From NCBI GenBank assembly GCA_900239685.1, contig OENT01000329.1, positions 62,001 through 126,000 on the forward strand: a stretch of DNA of 64,000 bases, read 5' to 3'. Source of the DNA: Rotaria macrura. Its lineage: Eukaryota; Rotifera; Eurotatoria; Philodinida; Philodinidae. Shown here piece after piece: positions 10,949 through 23,765 of the stretch (position 1 is its first letter; the number at the start of each line of letters is the position of its first letter). The translations under genes were made by a program, and so were the position numbers. The notes under the pieces are model-generated. The model made no database searches. It saw only the letters and a program-made list of their open reading frames with translations, and was not told where the DNA came from.

Positions 10949-13900
10949 ATATGAGAGATATGTAATTATTTCGAATATCACGAGAATCATATGGTTTCTA
11001 AATTGACGTATTCAGCTACCTCAATGATCAAATTCATCAACGAAACATTTTTCAAGTGTAATTTTATTTATATTCTTGAATCGTATCCAAATAAAGTCGA
11101 ATTCAACATACTAATCACGTTTGGTATGCTAATTAATTGAGATGTTTCATCAATTCAATACTGAATTGTGTTTTGTTCGCCAGGTAGACTCAAAGAAAAT
11201 CATGAATAGAAAAATAATCACATGCAATCGCAATGGCGAATTTATTTTCGAAACTCACCAAACAATCAAGTAAATATTGCTTTATCATAGAAAAGTATTT
11301 CTAATGTTATTTTATTGTCTCTGATTCAGACAATGTACTTTTACGTTTTTATTGAGTAAATTAAGACTTCGGTTGATTATATAACAAGCTCTTCATAATT
11401 AAATTTTAAGGTCTGTTTTATTTTCGTATTGATTTCTCTCACAAGTTATGAAAAGCTTCTCGAACGATTAACAATAACTTCATGTAGCTCGAGAAATACT
11501 ATTCAGGCAATCGTCATAGTTCGATCTATAGTTTTTAGTACGCCTGCATAAAAATACGAATTTTCATATGAATTCAATTCGAACAAGCACAAACATAAAC
11601 GGCCGTAGAAGAAAAAACACGACGATTTACATGACCTAGTATTACTTACAATTGTGTGGTTAGCATGTACAGCCATTTACAGACGTATGCAATGTCTACG
11701 AATACTGATTAAGATGGAAACATGTGAGCAATAGAAGAAGCTTGAAACTGATACTCTCGAAAACTCTGTAAATCTGATTTTTGCCGTTGTCTGGGAATTC
11801 GAAGACTATTCATGAAAAGCGTAGATAACCCACAGGCTCTATTCGAGATTAAAAACCATATACAGTACGAATAAACAGAGCTGGAGGTGTGACATTTTTT
11901 CAGCATTTGTCACTGGCGGAGTTCTATATCTCATCAAATTTTCAGCATTCTAACAGTATGCACTCAGATTTCATATGAAAAGAAGTGATCGACAACGTAC
12001 TGACAAAATAGTGTCCCTCCTTTCCAGACAAGTGTCAATACATGTAAGGATTCTCTAACCTGTTTTTTTTTGCAGTAGATAAAATTGTTAAATACAGACT
12101 TGTAGCCAAAACTCTTGGCTTTCTTCTAGTAAAAAAATAATCAACTTTGCATTAGTCTTGAATGAAAAACAATAAACTGAATGGGTAACGCAGGCACCTT
12201 TTTGAAAAATTGATTTCTATTCCAAATCAGATTTATTTATATAAAATGATGTATTCATTAAAAACAGCTAATTATAGATAGTCCTTCATCTTGATCCTGA
12301 TTCTGAAATACATTTTCCTGGAAAATTACCTTCGGGTTAGAACTTTGGAAATCAGATGTCCAAAAGACGAATCGAGAATAAGGGATCCTGGTGCTGCTGA
12401 AGATGTCATAATGTAGAACATATCGATTGATCCATGTATTGTTTAAATAGAACTAATAAAGCGTATAATTTGAAATTGTAAGAAGCATATATTGATCATA
12501 CAAAGGGACAAGATCAAAAAGTTCTTTGTGTTACCAAAGTTTTAGATATAAAGAAAAGAAATCGAGAAAAATAAATTCGTTGATTAGATAGCTCGTAAAG
12601 AGCTGTCAATAAAGCATTGAGCAAAATTAAGTGAGTTGTTTTAGTTTGGTCATGTAATAAACTAAAAGCCCTTATTAATAACGCAAAAAAAAATGATGAA
12701 TATGAGGGCTTTCAGTCGGTTTTTGTTAACATAACGATATTGATCTATAAATAATCTGACTTAGGCATGGAGAAAGCCTAAACGTTTTTTAACAAAATCC
12801 TTCATGACTTCTTATGTTTATTCGTCTCTTTTCTTGTCTCTCATTCATATTTTTATTAGTTTGGTCAAATCAAACTAAGATCCAGTCGATCAATAATATG
12901 TTTCGGAAATGTTTCTCAATCTTAGTTGGGTTATTGCACTAGTGAAAATCAAGTTTCTTGTTCAGAAAAGAGTGCTATACAAGATCGTGTGATTGGTTTT
13001 CGAAACAAAACAACTTCTACTTGAACCATGTTAGTTGATCATTAGCTGCATTTTTCATGTATCATCTTATTGAAGTAATACATGTTGCACGTCAATCAAT
13101 CACATAAAATGATACCCTGAGCGTTCTCGTCTGTGTATTAGTTCAAGATTAACTGTGTTCTATTGTACAAATTTGACTAGAATAATGAATCATTGAGAGC
13201 ACGATGCTTAGTTGAAGTCTGATTAACAATTAGTTATTCCTATAGTATTCATCAGACTTCGAGTGAATCCATAGCTCTGTTCGGTAGATGGCGCAAAACA
13301 AATAAGAATAAAAAACTGAAAGAGTACGTCAGTACCTATTCTAAATTTATCTCATTCTTAAAAAATGTAAGTCCAATAGCAAAGCAGATTCGTGTGAGAG
13401 AAAAAAATTTTCACAATATCAAATTTTTTCTCCCTCAATAAATATCATCGCAACAAAGTCAAATGGTAAAAATGTCAAGTCAAGTATCACACAAGTAAGA
13501 ATTTCAGCAAGAGAACTTCGAATGTAATAAACATTCGATGATGATCAAAGTATTTACAATTGAGAATTGAGTATCATCATCTTTTGTCAGTTTCTTAGAC
13601 GAGTAAGTACTCTACAATCGATTATTGGCGATGTAAGCTGTCAAATAATAATGTCTGTCTATGGCACATATGAGTCATTAGATGATGATAAATCAATTAT
13701 TCTCTCATGGAATTCACATAACAAATATGCTTATTTTGTGCAGCATTAGAAGCATTACAATTCCATTGATTGTACTGTTTTGGCAACTCTTATAACATAA
13801 GTGTAGTGAATGATTTAATGCTGTTAGTAAAAGTAGCTTTTTCAAAAAAAAACATTCTTAACACTGGCTAAGTATGAAAGATATTTGCGTTGTCTTTTCT

Positions 13901-16900
13901 TTTATTTTCATTCGTTTTACTGAACAGATTATTGTTTGTATGAACAAAAACACATTATTCTTTTACTGCTCGCAATATTGAATCATTTGATAAACATTTT
14001 TCGCATATGACTTACTATAAAATGTTTGTTTGAAAAAAAACTATGCATACATAATACACTATTGTATAAATCATGAATGAAATATTGGGCTGTATTTCTT
14101 TTCGGATAACTACTAAACACATCGATGGATTACCATTCAGTTTCATCATGTCCAAAAGGAATATTTCACATCACTACTTTATTTTCTCCACAGTAAATAT
14201 GAACAAGTTAAACTTTTTTTTTTGATACAAGACAGATCATGGATTCACAGAAACGTTTCACAGGGCAATATGAGGCAGAAGGATAGTCTCTCTAAGTATT
14301 GATCTTTTATCAACTTTTTTCAAATGCTTATTAGAAATTTTCATAGAGCTCATGTTAAGGCATAATATCCTCATAAAAATAATTCAATAATAAGTTTATA
14401 TTTTTCATTTATTATATGTCAAACAAAAGATATTCTCTAAGTCGTGACTATATTTTCTACTTAAATCTCAAGAATTTTCTTTTCAATCGACCGATCTAAT
14501 TTTGAACGGATTCATTTGACTCAACATTCTGGAATATTCAATGGTATCAGGTATGATTTGAATTCTTTTGAAAAAATAAGGAACTTCTTCATTTCGATGC
14601 ATGTCATTTGGTTAGTATGAAATAGAAAGTTTCACTTCAAGTGATGATGCATGTTACAACAGTCATACGAGAGATGCAAAAGTAGTGAATATATAATTAC
14701 ATATGGAGAGACAATCAATCCATTCATTTCTAAATAAGTATAAGAATTAGAGATACTTTTTCAAAACAGCAAAGTGCCTATGGCCAACTCGTCTATTTAC
14801 CAATTAATATTTCACTAGGTTTTACTAGGAAATAGCTTTTAGAAAATCAAATGACATAATATATTTGTTGCGTTTTAAATCTATTTCCATGTGCCACTTT
14901 CAAATACCACCATTAGTCTCTAATCTAGATTAAACTCCATGATTAAATTAGGAATTAAGAACACTTGATATTTCGTGATGCAATCAGATTTTGAATACAG
15001 ATATGTTCGTCTCAACTACGATATCAATACATACAAATAAATTAATCTAAACTTTGACCAAAGATTGATCGATAACCATTTCACTGATTACCTGCAACTA
15101 AACAGTCAAAAATCTATCACGAGCGTTGCCGAGATTATGAACGAGTGATGAATGGATAGACGACAATATTATTATTATACATTTGATGTTGTGAAATTGA
15201 TGAGAAGTTATCTAGTTCTATTAGATATTTGGTAACGAAAGTATAATTACCTATGAAAATTACCAAGCTCGTTCCTCTTATTTACAAAGCAGCAATCTTA
15301 CAAACAGTTAATGAATGTGTTCTTGTCTATGTCTGTATGTGCACATTAGTCCGACAAGGTAAGACGATTCTTCAGATCTCGTTTAAGGTCATTTCCAAAA
15401 CTAGAGCAACAAAAATTGAGCAATATGGAAAAACAAAGTATTTGAATCACGTTCAAGAGAAAAAAGAGAAGATTTAATGAAATACAACATCAGTTATTCG
15501 CATACAACTTGTTAACGATTAACAAGGATGTGACTTTACGCACAAATAATTTTATTAATTTTAAATGTGAAATCTTGTTTTTTCTATTGCGTCAATGAAT
15601 AACAACTAGAACACCAAAGAATATAATGGCATGTATTAATGTTGATGAAAATTTTAGTAGGATATGTGCAAATATGTAATTTTAAAGTATAGAAATTTTA
15701 CAATCTATTAATCCAACTAACGGTATGTTCTACTCAAAATTCGAATAGAAACGTAACTATGGTGCCAAAAGCAGAGCTGCTCAACAGAAAAATAAAAAGA
15801 AAGACAAGAAACGAAAAATTCTCTCTTTCGTTTTGATCGTCTAGTGAAGAAGCTATAACGAAGAATGGAAGGAGTTTAGATGCTCCTCTGTTAGAACTCT
15901 GTAAGCTCTTTCTACGATTGAAACAAGCCATTATTAACATTTGAGTAGATATATATTTTTAGTCTTAAACTGTGGTTCAGTCATTCTTCTTCCTCCACTG
16001 TTCGTTCCACCCCCATTTCCATCTGAAACAGAGTGGTTTTATCTATGTCACTATTTAAACAATGAGTTATTCTTTCTGTTTTAATGTAACAATAATTCAT
16101 AGCATTAAGAAAAGTAATGAATGGAGAAATCTCATCAATTGTATGATTTATTTCCAATCATGGTTGCATTGCTTTTACATTCGGAACCGAAAAACTTGTG
16201 TAAAAAAAGCAAGAAAAAATGACATTCAACCGATGAAAAGAAAAGTATGCAGATTGAGTACAATGACTTGGTACGCTTTGAAAAGGTGCATTCTCTTAAA
16301 ATTATTTCTCTATTTTTTGTAATCTAGATTCGAATGGATAAAATTAAAAAAAGATCGATTTGAATAGACTAGTCCCATTTGAAGTAGTCTATTGAATTCA
16401 TTCGAATTCTTCGTCTCTGACTTGAGTGACAACATGGACATCTTTTTTCAGTTCCTATCGATGGATCTTATTCAACATTATTTCGATGTTCATTTAAATC
16501 TAGTGATGATTATTACTATTGTATTGATTAGATTTTTCATTGAAATCAATGTTGAACCGTAAGTGAAAGTTGACCTAATTACAGAAAACATTCATTGTTT
16601 TTTCTATTTTTCTATTGTCTGTGAGAACCAAAATTTTCATCATACGCAGAGAAATCTTGTCTGAGTAACCAGATGGTTTATGAAGTGCAAGCAGTGTTTA
16701 GACATTCATTCCACTCCATCGAGTTTCAATGCGTTTCTCTTAATCGAAAACATTAAAAATCGAATGTTTTCTTTAAAAAAAAAAGCACCGTGCATAAGGA
16801 TATTTAAATAAAACGTTCTATCATTAAATAGTGCTCTGTAATACGGGACATACTCTGCATGCGATGTTAAAATATATTGATAATTATGTCAAAAAAAATC

Positions 16901-17205
16901 AAACTTGTATTTTTAATCATAAGACAAATAAGAAATTCTTCATGGCGGTGCAATAAGAATTCTCACTTTGATGCATTCATAATGTCTATTTGTTATCAGT
17001 AACATTTCTTTTAGTTTACACGTTTAGTTCAGTTTTATCACTCCTCGTAGGAGGAGTAGTATGTTTTTTTTTCATGTGAGGAAAACAACAGCAAAAAATC
17101 GATATGTATTTGATATGGATCAAAGAAATAAACGCACACAAAAAATACCTTATTACTCTCTAAAATATTTTGATATGACAAAAAAAATAAATGAGATTTC
17201 TCAAG
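10949..17205. other. Long gene-free stretch
   Basis: Six kilobases of AT-rich DNA without a supportable gene. The longest open stretches (for example 13567-13749, 15253-15477, 16062-16322) have the composition of random AT-rich translation and no splice-linked partners. A perfect hairpin at 17040-17057 lies about 150 bp beyond the stop codon of the NCKX gene and may be in its 3' UTR. Confidence 0.5.
17040..17057 (-). other. Perfect 7-bp stem, 4-nt loop downstream of the NCKX stop
   Basis: ACTCCTC, loop GTAG, GAGGAGT. It is GC-richer than its surroundings and falls about 150 bp 3' of the NCKX stop codon, so it may be transcribed in the 3' UTR. Function unknown. Confidence 0.4.
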
Positions 17206-20200
17206 TTAACACATAGGTGGGTTGACAAAACCAAATACGTTAAGTTCAATTAATAAGGAAAAAATCACGAATATTGCATACACAAAAAGGAAAAAAATAC
17301 CCAAATTTTGATCTAAGTACCATTTTCGATGATGAAAACTAAATACCTAGAAGAAATAAACGAAAAGAAAACACGCACACACATCGATATATACACAACT
17401 ATGAACATTTTTTTTGAAAATTTCATCTTACCGTTACACCAACAATGCCGAGTAAAAGAACAGAATCGTACATAAGTCCATTGGAATTGATATGCACTGG
17501 TTCACCACTAGCTAATACTTTCGAACACCATGGTAGAGCGAGACCAACCAACAGATCAAATACATTTGAACCAAAAGTGTTCGATACACCCATATCGACA
17601 AGACCTAATGAATATGAGAGAACACTTTGCCGAGTTGATTACATATGAATTATATTCCTACCTTGACGAACTACTAAGACACTGCTCATTGCATCTGGCA
17701 CACTACTACCGGCAGCCAAAAATGTTATACCCATAACACTGTCGGGTATGCCAAATGTAAAACCAATGATTGTGACCATCCAAACCATTAGATAAGTCAA
17801 TAGACATAACCAAACAATTGCCATAACAAACGTAAATGGATACCACTTGAACCATCTATCGTACATGAACATAGATGCATACATATGAATTGAATATGAA
17901 TATTTTATAGATCAAGCATTCAACATTACTGACCTTGGATTGCGACAATCGGGAATTGTGAAGTGAAAAATTATTTTTATCGGTGCCATTATTACCCATT
18001 TAACGAAACCTATTGGATCAGGTGTGTAATCCGGAATATTTTTCCAATCATCATAATTTTCTTCAGCTGCTAATAGACTGAAAATAGAAATATGATCTTG
18101 TGTATGTTCATTGAGGAACCGAGGGTTCAAAAAAAGAAAAACTTGAATCCTACCTTGGTGTTCGACCTTGATAAAATGAAAAACGTCTTTCATTTGCTGG
18201 TTTTTGTGGACGAACTACGCCTTGGCCTTGTTGTAATCGCTTCTATAGAACAATAGACATAATTATTTTTCTTAAAAGCTTCATATTTCTCATCCTACTT
18301 GACTGATAACAAAGCGAACAGCCATCTTAAATCGAGTTCGATTTCGAAAATATCTTGACATCAGTAATCGAAGTACTGATGTTTCAAAATCAAGTGGTAA
18401 GCCTGATCTAGCAATAATTTCATCAATAGGCATATTATTTTGTCCTATGGATGTATTGTTGTTAAAGGCACTACCACCATCATCATCATCAAATCGTTCT
18501 ACCAAAATGAAAAAATATATTTCTATGATAATTAATATCAAATAAAATAAAACAAAAACCAACCATAGGTACTCTTCAATCCATATGTTCTTTGAGTATT
18601 AGTACAGTTTAAAATTGGTTCAGTTGGTCCACCATAGGATTTGAATACTTGCCATCGGTTCACGAATAATCTTTGTAATTGTTGATTTTTGCTATTCGAA
18701 ATAAATGAAAATTGAAAATATACGAAAAAATTTATTCCTACCACATGATAGTTATATATCCTGCATACATTACAAGAAGAAACATTGATTCAAATAATGT
18801 TATACGACCATCCGATAAACACTATTTTCATTAAGAAAGAAAAATTGATGTCTCATTATATTGTTTTCTTTCTTGATTGATACCTACTATGATTAAAACT
18901 AAGATTGACATAGCATAGTACGCAGAATCTCTGCATAGTGGCCTAAATTAAATTATTGAAATACAACAAAAAAGAAATAAAACCACCATGCTAATAGCAA
19001 ATGTACATACCACCAAGTCAATCGAATTGCCTGTAGAATAAACATGATTAAATCATAGATAATTTATTTTAGTTTTTAGTTTCCAACTTACTCCATTAAC
19101 AAATAATCCGCATACACCAATGACACAAACAATATTAAATACAGCAGAGCCTACAATAGTTCCAACACCTACGTCACCCTTGGCGACAAAAATACCTAAA
19201 AGAAAATAAATATTTTTATTTATATATTTCGTCTAAATTGAAATCTAATTAAGAGATATACCAATAATGGCTGTAAAAAGTTCAGGCGACGATGATCCAG
19301 CAGCCATAAATGTTGCACCTGCAACATCTTCGTCAAGACCTAATGCCTGAATATAAGAAATAGAAAAATAATCGAGTGTGTGTGTGTTTTTTTTTCTAAA
19401 AGAATTTTATATACATACCGCACAAAGTTTATCTAGTGCAGATATGAAATAATCATCGACAACGATTGCAATAGCAATGAAAATATAGAGACAGGCCATA
19501 AAATGAAACATAATAGCTCCCTATACGATTGCGATAATCGATTGTCACATTGATACTTAACAAAAAAGAAATATTCATATCGACTTACATGACGTCGTTG
19601 TGATTGAGTAAAGAGATCTTCAGGAAATTCATCGATGGCTATAATGAAAAGCAAAAACAAAACAATATATTTTGAGCAAGTTATGCTTTTATGAAACCCT
19701 TCTCAGATGGAAACATTGTAAGATTAGATTATATGACAATGCTTGTTTATCATATAATTTAATTTGACATGAATTATTGAAGAAGAAAAAGGATCTTTTA
19801 CCTTATAGCTTATCAAAGACAAGCTACAAGAATGATAAATTAGTATTTTCTTATGATGGTACTCACCAGGCTCAGTACAATTTTTGAGTTGTCCGGGTTG
19901 CCAACCGACAGTAGTTAATGAGACAGTTGTGGTAATAATAGTAGTTGTTCTTTCATCATTGGCTTGATCTAAACGATCATCGTCTTACCTATTATTTCTT
20001 TTCTTGTTAATGACAGAGAAATAAAACCGCAATTCTCATGAGAGATTATCTAGGGAAACGGTGGCATGTTGTTGTCATATTGATGTCAAGTAAAGATGAT
20101 CTGCTTTTCTCTTTTTACTCTCTTCCGGTGTTTCCAAACAAATCGAACACAATAATAGTCAATTTAAACTTACCATTGGAGCCAACTGTTGGTCGTATAT

Positions 20201-20396
20201 TTTGTGGTCGATATTTCCAATTTGATTTCGTACTACTTGGAGCAGCATTACTCGGCCGAAATCGTTGACCAATTATGTGAGCCAAAGCGAGACCAACGAT
20301 GATGCGAATAAAATATTTGACATTATGTCGATTGACAAAGTGATTGCCAGCGGCTCGTTGTTGTTTGTGCAACGATGAAAACAATGGAGTTTGCAT
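17206..20396 (-). CDS. K+-dependent Na+/Ca2+ exchanger (NCKX, SLC24 family)
   Basis: Sixteen exons, all with matching phases, give 629 aa: 20174-20396, 19867-19968, 19589-19638, 19419-19520, 19262-19346, 19092-19195, 19011-19030, 18888-18942, 18742-18821, 18564-18691, 18299-18498, 18154-18242, 17934-18077, 17662-17855, 17432-17604, 17206-17346. NCKX proteins extrude Ca2+ with K+ in exchange for Na+ at the plasma membrane. An N-terminal hydrophobic segment precedes NCTEPAIDEFP, a family hallmark before the first helix cluster. The alpha-1 repeat has [15 protein letters not shown] with Glu181. After an acidic cytoplasmic loop (DDDDGG...), alpha-2 has [15 protein letters not shown] with Asp515, and GSNVFD with Asp542. 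These match Glu188, Asp548 and Asp575 of mammalian NCKX2, the last being linked to K+ dependence. The start is the first in-frame ATG; an upstream GTG frame was rejected. One exon is only 20 nt. Subtype not assigned. Confidence 0.95.
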
Positions 20397-21933
20397 TGTG
20401 ATGAGAAGAGGATGTTCTCGACAGTAATCAATCACGGCACATTTCTGTCTTCTTCGTTCTTACTCTCGTTATTATTCTCATTTTGATGAACCTTCATTGA
20501 AGATGTGCTTTATTGTGTCACTCAATGCTCTCGACTATTCCTACATTTGCTCATCGCCTTACGCTCTCAGTTTTTTTTTTATTTCTTTATCAAGTATTCC
20601 AAAGAGCACGACTTCTCTCATAGCGACGTTGAGAGAACCGGAAAAAATTTTGTCGAACCGACAGAGAAAGAAAAAGAAGAGCAAAGCGAGAAAGAGAGCC
20701 TGCTCGGAAAAAGATAAAAAATGCCCGCTATACAATTAATTATTGCAAATAGACGGTTCGAAATAGAAAAAAAGAAAAAAAATGCATTTTAACGGAAAAT
20801 AAGAGAGACACACAGAGAGACAGTGCCAGCAAGAGAGATAGAGAGCGAAGGAGACACACAGACAGAAAGAATCGTATTGTTGATAATTCAGCAGGAAAAA
20901 GACAGGAAAAATGATAGCGAGATAGAGCAGATATACAAAACTTGAACGGGTTAATGCGACAAGAAAAGAAAAAAGAAAAAAAAATGTCGATGGTGATCGG
21001 CATGTTTACGAGAAATCACACGAAGGCGCCACTTCAACATCGAAGAGAGAGAAAGGAAACATGAAAGTCAGATATATTCACATTCTCAGTCTTCTTCCCC
21101 TCCCTCGTTATATTTTTCGGAATTGTGACAACAAAATTGGGCTTTCTCTTTTTCCCCCTACATCCACCCCCCTCCCTGCCAGCCCGCTCCCCGTTTTTAC
21201 TACTGTCAAATTTCTAGCCGAGTAATTCAACATGAATGATGAACGAACATTTAGCCGCGAACGAGAAAGCCACAATAGGAATGCGTGCACATGCATACCA
21301 AAGAAAGCATTAAGACATAACGCCGATAAATTATTGATCCATGTTTATATGAACAATCATGCTAGTTTAATATGGCAAAAGAAATCAGTATTAATTTAAT
21401 TTGAAAAAAAATGAAATATAAACGATTAATTAATCTTTCAATTGAATAATAAAGAGTTTTCTCTTTCTTCAATCGTTGACATTCATTCGATTTATAAGAA
21501 GAAAAAAATTGACATTTATTCAATAATATCTTATATATAGGCAACAAAATGAATGGTTAGAAATTTTGATCGCTAACATAGTGAACGACTTGGTAAATAC
21601 ATCGTTTTACAGAAGAATACAATTGATTTTTAATTTCACAAAGTCGATAATGAAAATAGATAAAAGATATTATCTAGTCGAGTAAAATCTTGACATTTTT
21701 GTTTTGTGAACAAATAAAATTTTCGAAATAATAATTGGTTGTTATGCATGGAAGTTGACTGAATTATATAGATCTAAAATTTTAATTTCAACTATACTTT
21801 TCATCTTGGTTCATGATTCCATTCGTTTAGTGATCGCGTTTGTTAATTATTCATCATTAATCATAAAATATAGAACGAAAGAATCATGAAGAACATAGTC
21901 ATAAACATATAATCACTGTATAAACATACATCC
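20397..21933. other. Divergent intergenic region with strong purine/pyrimidine strand bias
   Basis: This lies between the minus-strand NCKX start and a plus-strand gene. From about 20,640 to 21,060 the plus strand is dominated by A/G runs of the GAAAGAAAAAG and GAGAGAGA type, so NCKX transcription would read pyrimidine-rich DNA. It probably contains promoters or 5' UTR. No coding sequence seen; ORFs here are low-complexity artefacts. Confidence 0.4.
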
Positions 21934-23765
21934 ATGATGTTACAATACAATAGTTCATCTGATATCAATAGAAAAAACTTGAAAAAAACTGATCGGCAAG
22001 TAAATTTGTCTCGTCATGTACCAAAGTTACTACAGATTCAATTTGCTCAATTTTTAAATCATCTTTTGGAATATTCAAGTGAACTAACTTATTTTGGCAT
22101 AAATGCATTTCAAACATCATCATTAAGACGTATACAGATCAATACGCTGGTACAATGACGAGTTTTCGAAGTATCTTTTATTTTTAATTGACGAAATTAA
22201 ATTTAAATATGAAAAAAAGAATAGAATAATTTACGGTTTAATGAATTGTAGATGTAGAAGTTCTCTTGTAGTAATGATAACGACGCAGAATTGGGTGTCA
22301 AACAAAAAGGAAATTATGATTTCCGGCTCTTTTTGTTTTCTTCGCATCTTCTTTGAATTGAAAACTAAGATTATTGTGTTTGTTTTTCTTTTTTTTTTTG
22401 AAAATTAATTCGTTGTCTTTTCTTTTTAGCAACGTTTCAGTGGTTTTTGTGTACCACGTACATGTGCATTTTACTACAATCTCGATACAGAATTCGATAA
22501 TTTCATTCAAAAAATGCGTCTTCTATGTAAATTAAGTACATGACAAAAACACTCATCATTTAACATGTTTTTGTTTTCATATTTGTTTTTCATATTAGCT
22601 AAACGAACATTTCTTGATATGCGTATTGCACGAAATCATTTTTCAAATGCCACAATGATGAATTTACCCATCGTACGTCGTTCACTTGATATATTTAAAT
22701 GTAACATCAATCGATTACGAGATTTAAAGCAAATACATAAAAATATTGGTTACGATCTTTTATTACCTAATGATCAACTATATTTAGCTCTTGATTTACT
22801 TATAATTGATTTTGAACTATTGAATTGTGAACTTGATGTTGAAGTAGGAAGAAAACAACATAGAAACAGGATGAAGAAAAAGACAAATATAAATCTTCTT
22901 CTTTTTTTCTTGTCTTGTTTTAGATTAAATTTGCTGATGCAATGGTTTTACAAACGATTGTGAAAGGTCTCTATAAAACTATTGCCTTTATGACAAGATG
23001 CAATTTATTTATTTTTGCTCTAGTATTCTATAGATATTATCATATTTTTTACCCAAGGGTTTTTCGTTTCTTTATTTGTTCTAAAAAATTAATTTTAACA
23101 AATAGATTATATTGAATAGTGAGACATTGATGAATGGAACAACATGAAATGAATATAAATGTATGTATTCATTGGTCTTTAGATATTTTTCTTCAATATC
23201 GTATTGTATTGACTTGGATTTATCCAGCAGTTAAATATGCTGCTTATCGACCAGGTGATTCGAATGGACAACAAGAAGTTAAAAAGTGTGATGAAGCAGT
23301 TGGTATTCAACATGTGGAGAAGTATTATGATAAATCAAAGAAACTAGTAAAAAAATCAAGCACAACTAATGCAATTAAATCAATTGATAATCTATCAAAT
23401 CTTGCACACAATACAAATCAACATTTTTCAGTTGATACATTGAGCGATTGTTCATTAAAATATCAGAAAAAAAGAAGAAAATGTTCGAGAAAAGTTCATT
23501 ATACGACAGCAGCTATGGATGATTTAAAGCGATATTTAGATGAGAAAAAACAAAATAAAATGGGTATTATTCATCTAAAAATGCATGAATCAAATAAATT
23601 AATTGAAAAATCATCGGAGTTCAATGAAATTGTAAGTTTTCATCGAAATCACTTTGATACTATATTAATAGATAATTATTGTTTGATATTTTCTAGATTC
23701 AAACTATGAACAGAAGTATAAAAAAGAAATCAAGAATAAATCAAATGAATAATGTTGTCATATGA
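21934..23765 (+). CDS. Unrecognised multi-exon gene; middle junction uncertain
   Basis: Exons with matching phases: 21934-22149, 22430-22526, 22599-22843, then 22924 onward. They encode a helical, Leu-rich region (HVPKLLQIQFAQFLNHLLEY; LPNDQLYLALDLLIIDFELL). The last clear exon runs to GAAATT|GTAAGT at 23631, and a final exon covers 23697-23765 with stop TGA. In between, the exon from 22924 either runs to a TGA ending at 23115, making two genes, or is spliced (candidate donor G|GTCTCT near 22963, acceptor TTTAG before about 23184) into the frame containing IVLTWIYPAVKYAAYRPGD. The C-terminal part is basic with a nuclear-localisation-like KKRRKCSRK. I do not recognise the family; no function is proposed. 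Confidence 0.5.

Noticed and set aside
20115-20435. Start of the NCKX protein at the GTG at 20435
   Set aside because: GTG is not a normal eukaryotic start. The first in-frame ATG is at 20396 and gives a sensible N-terminus.
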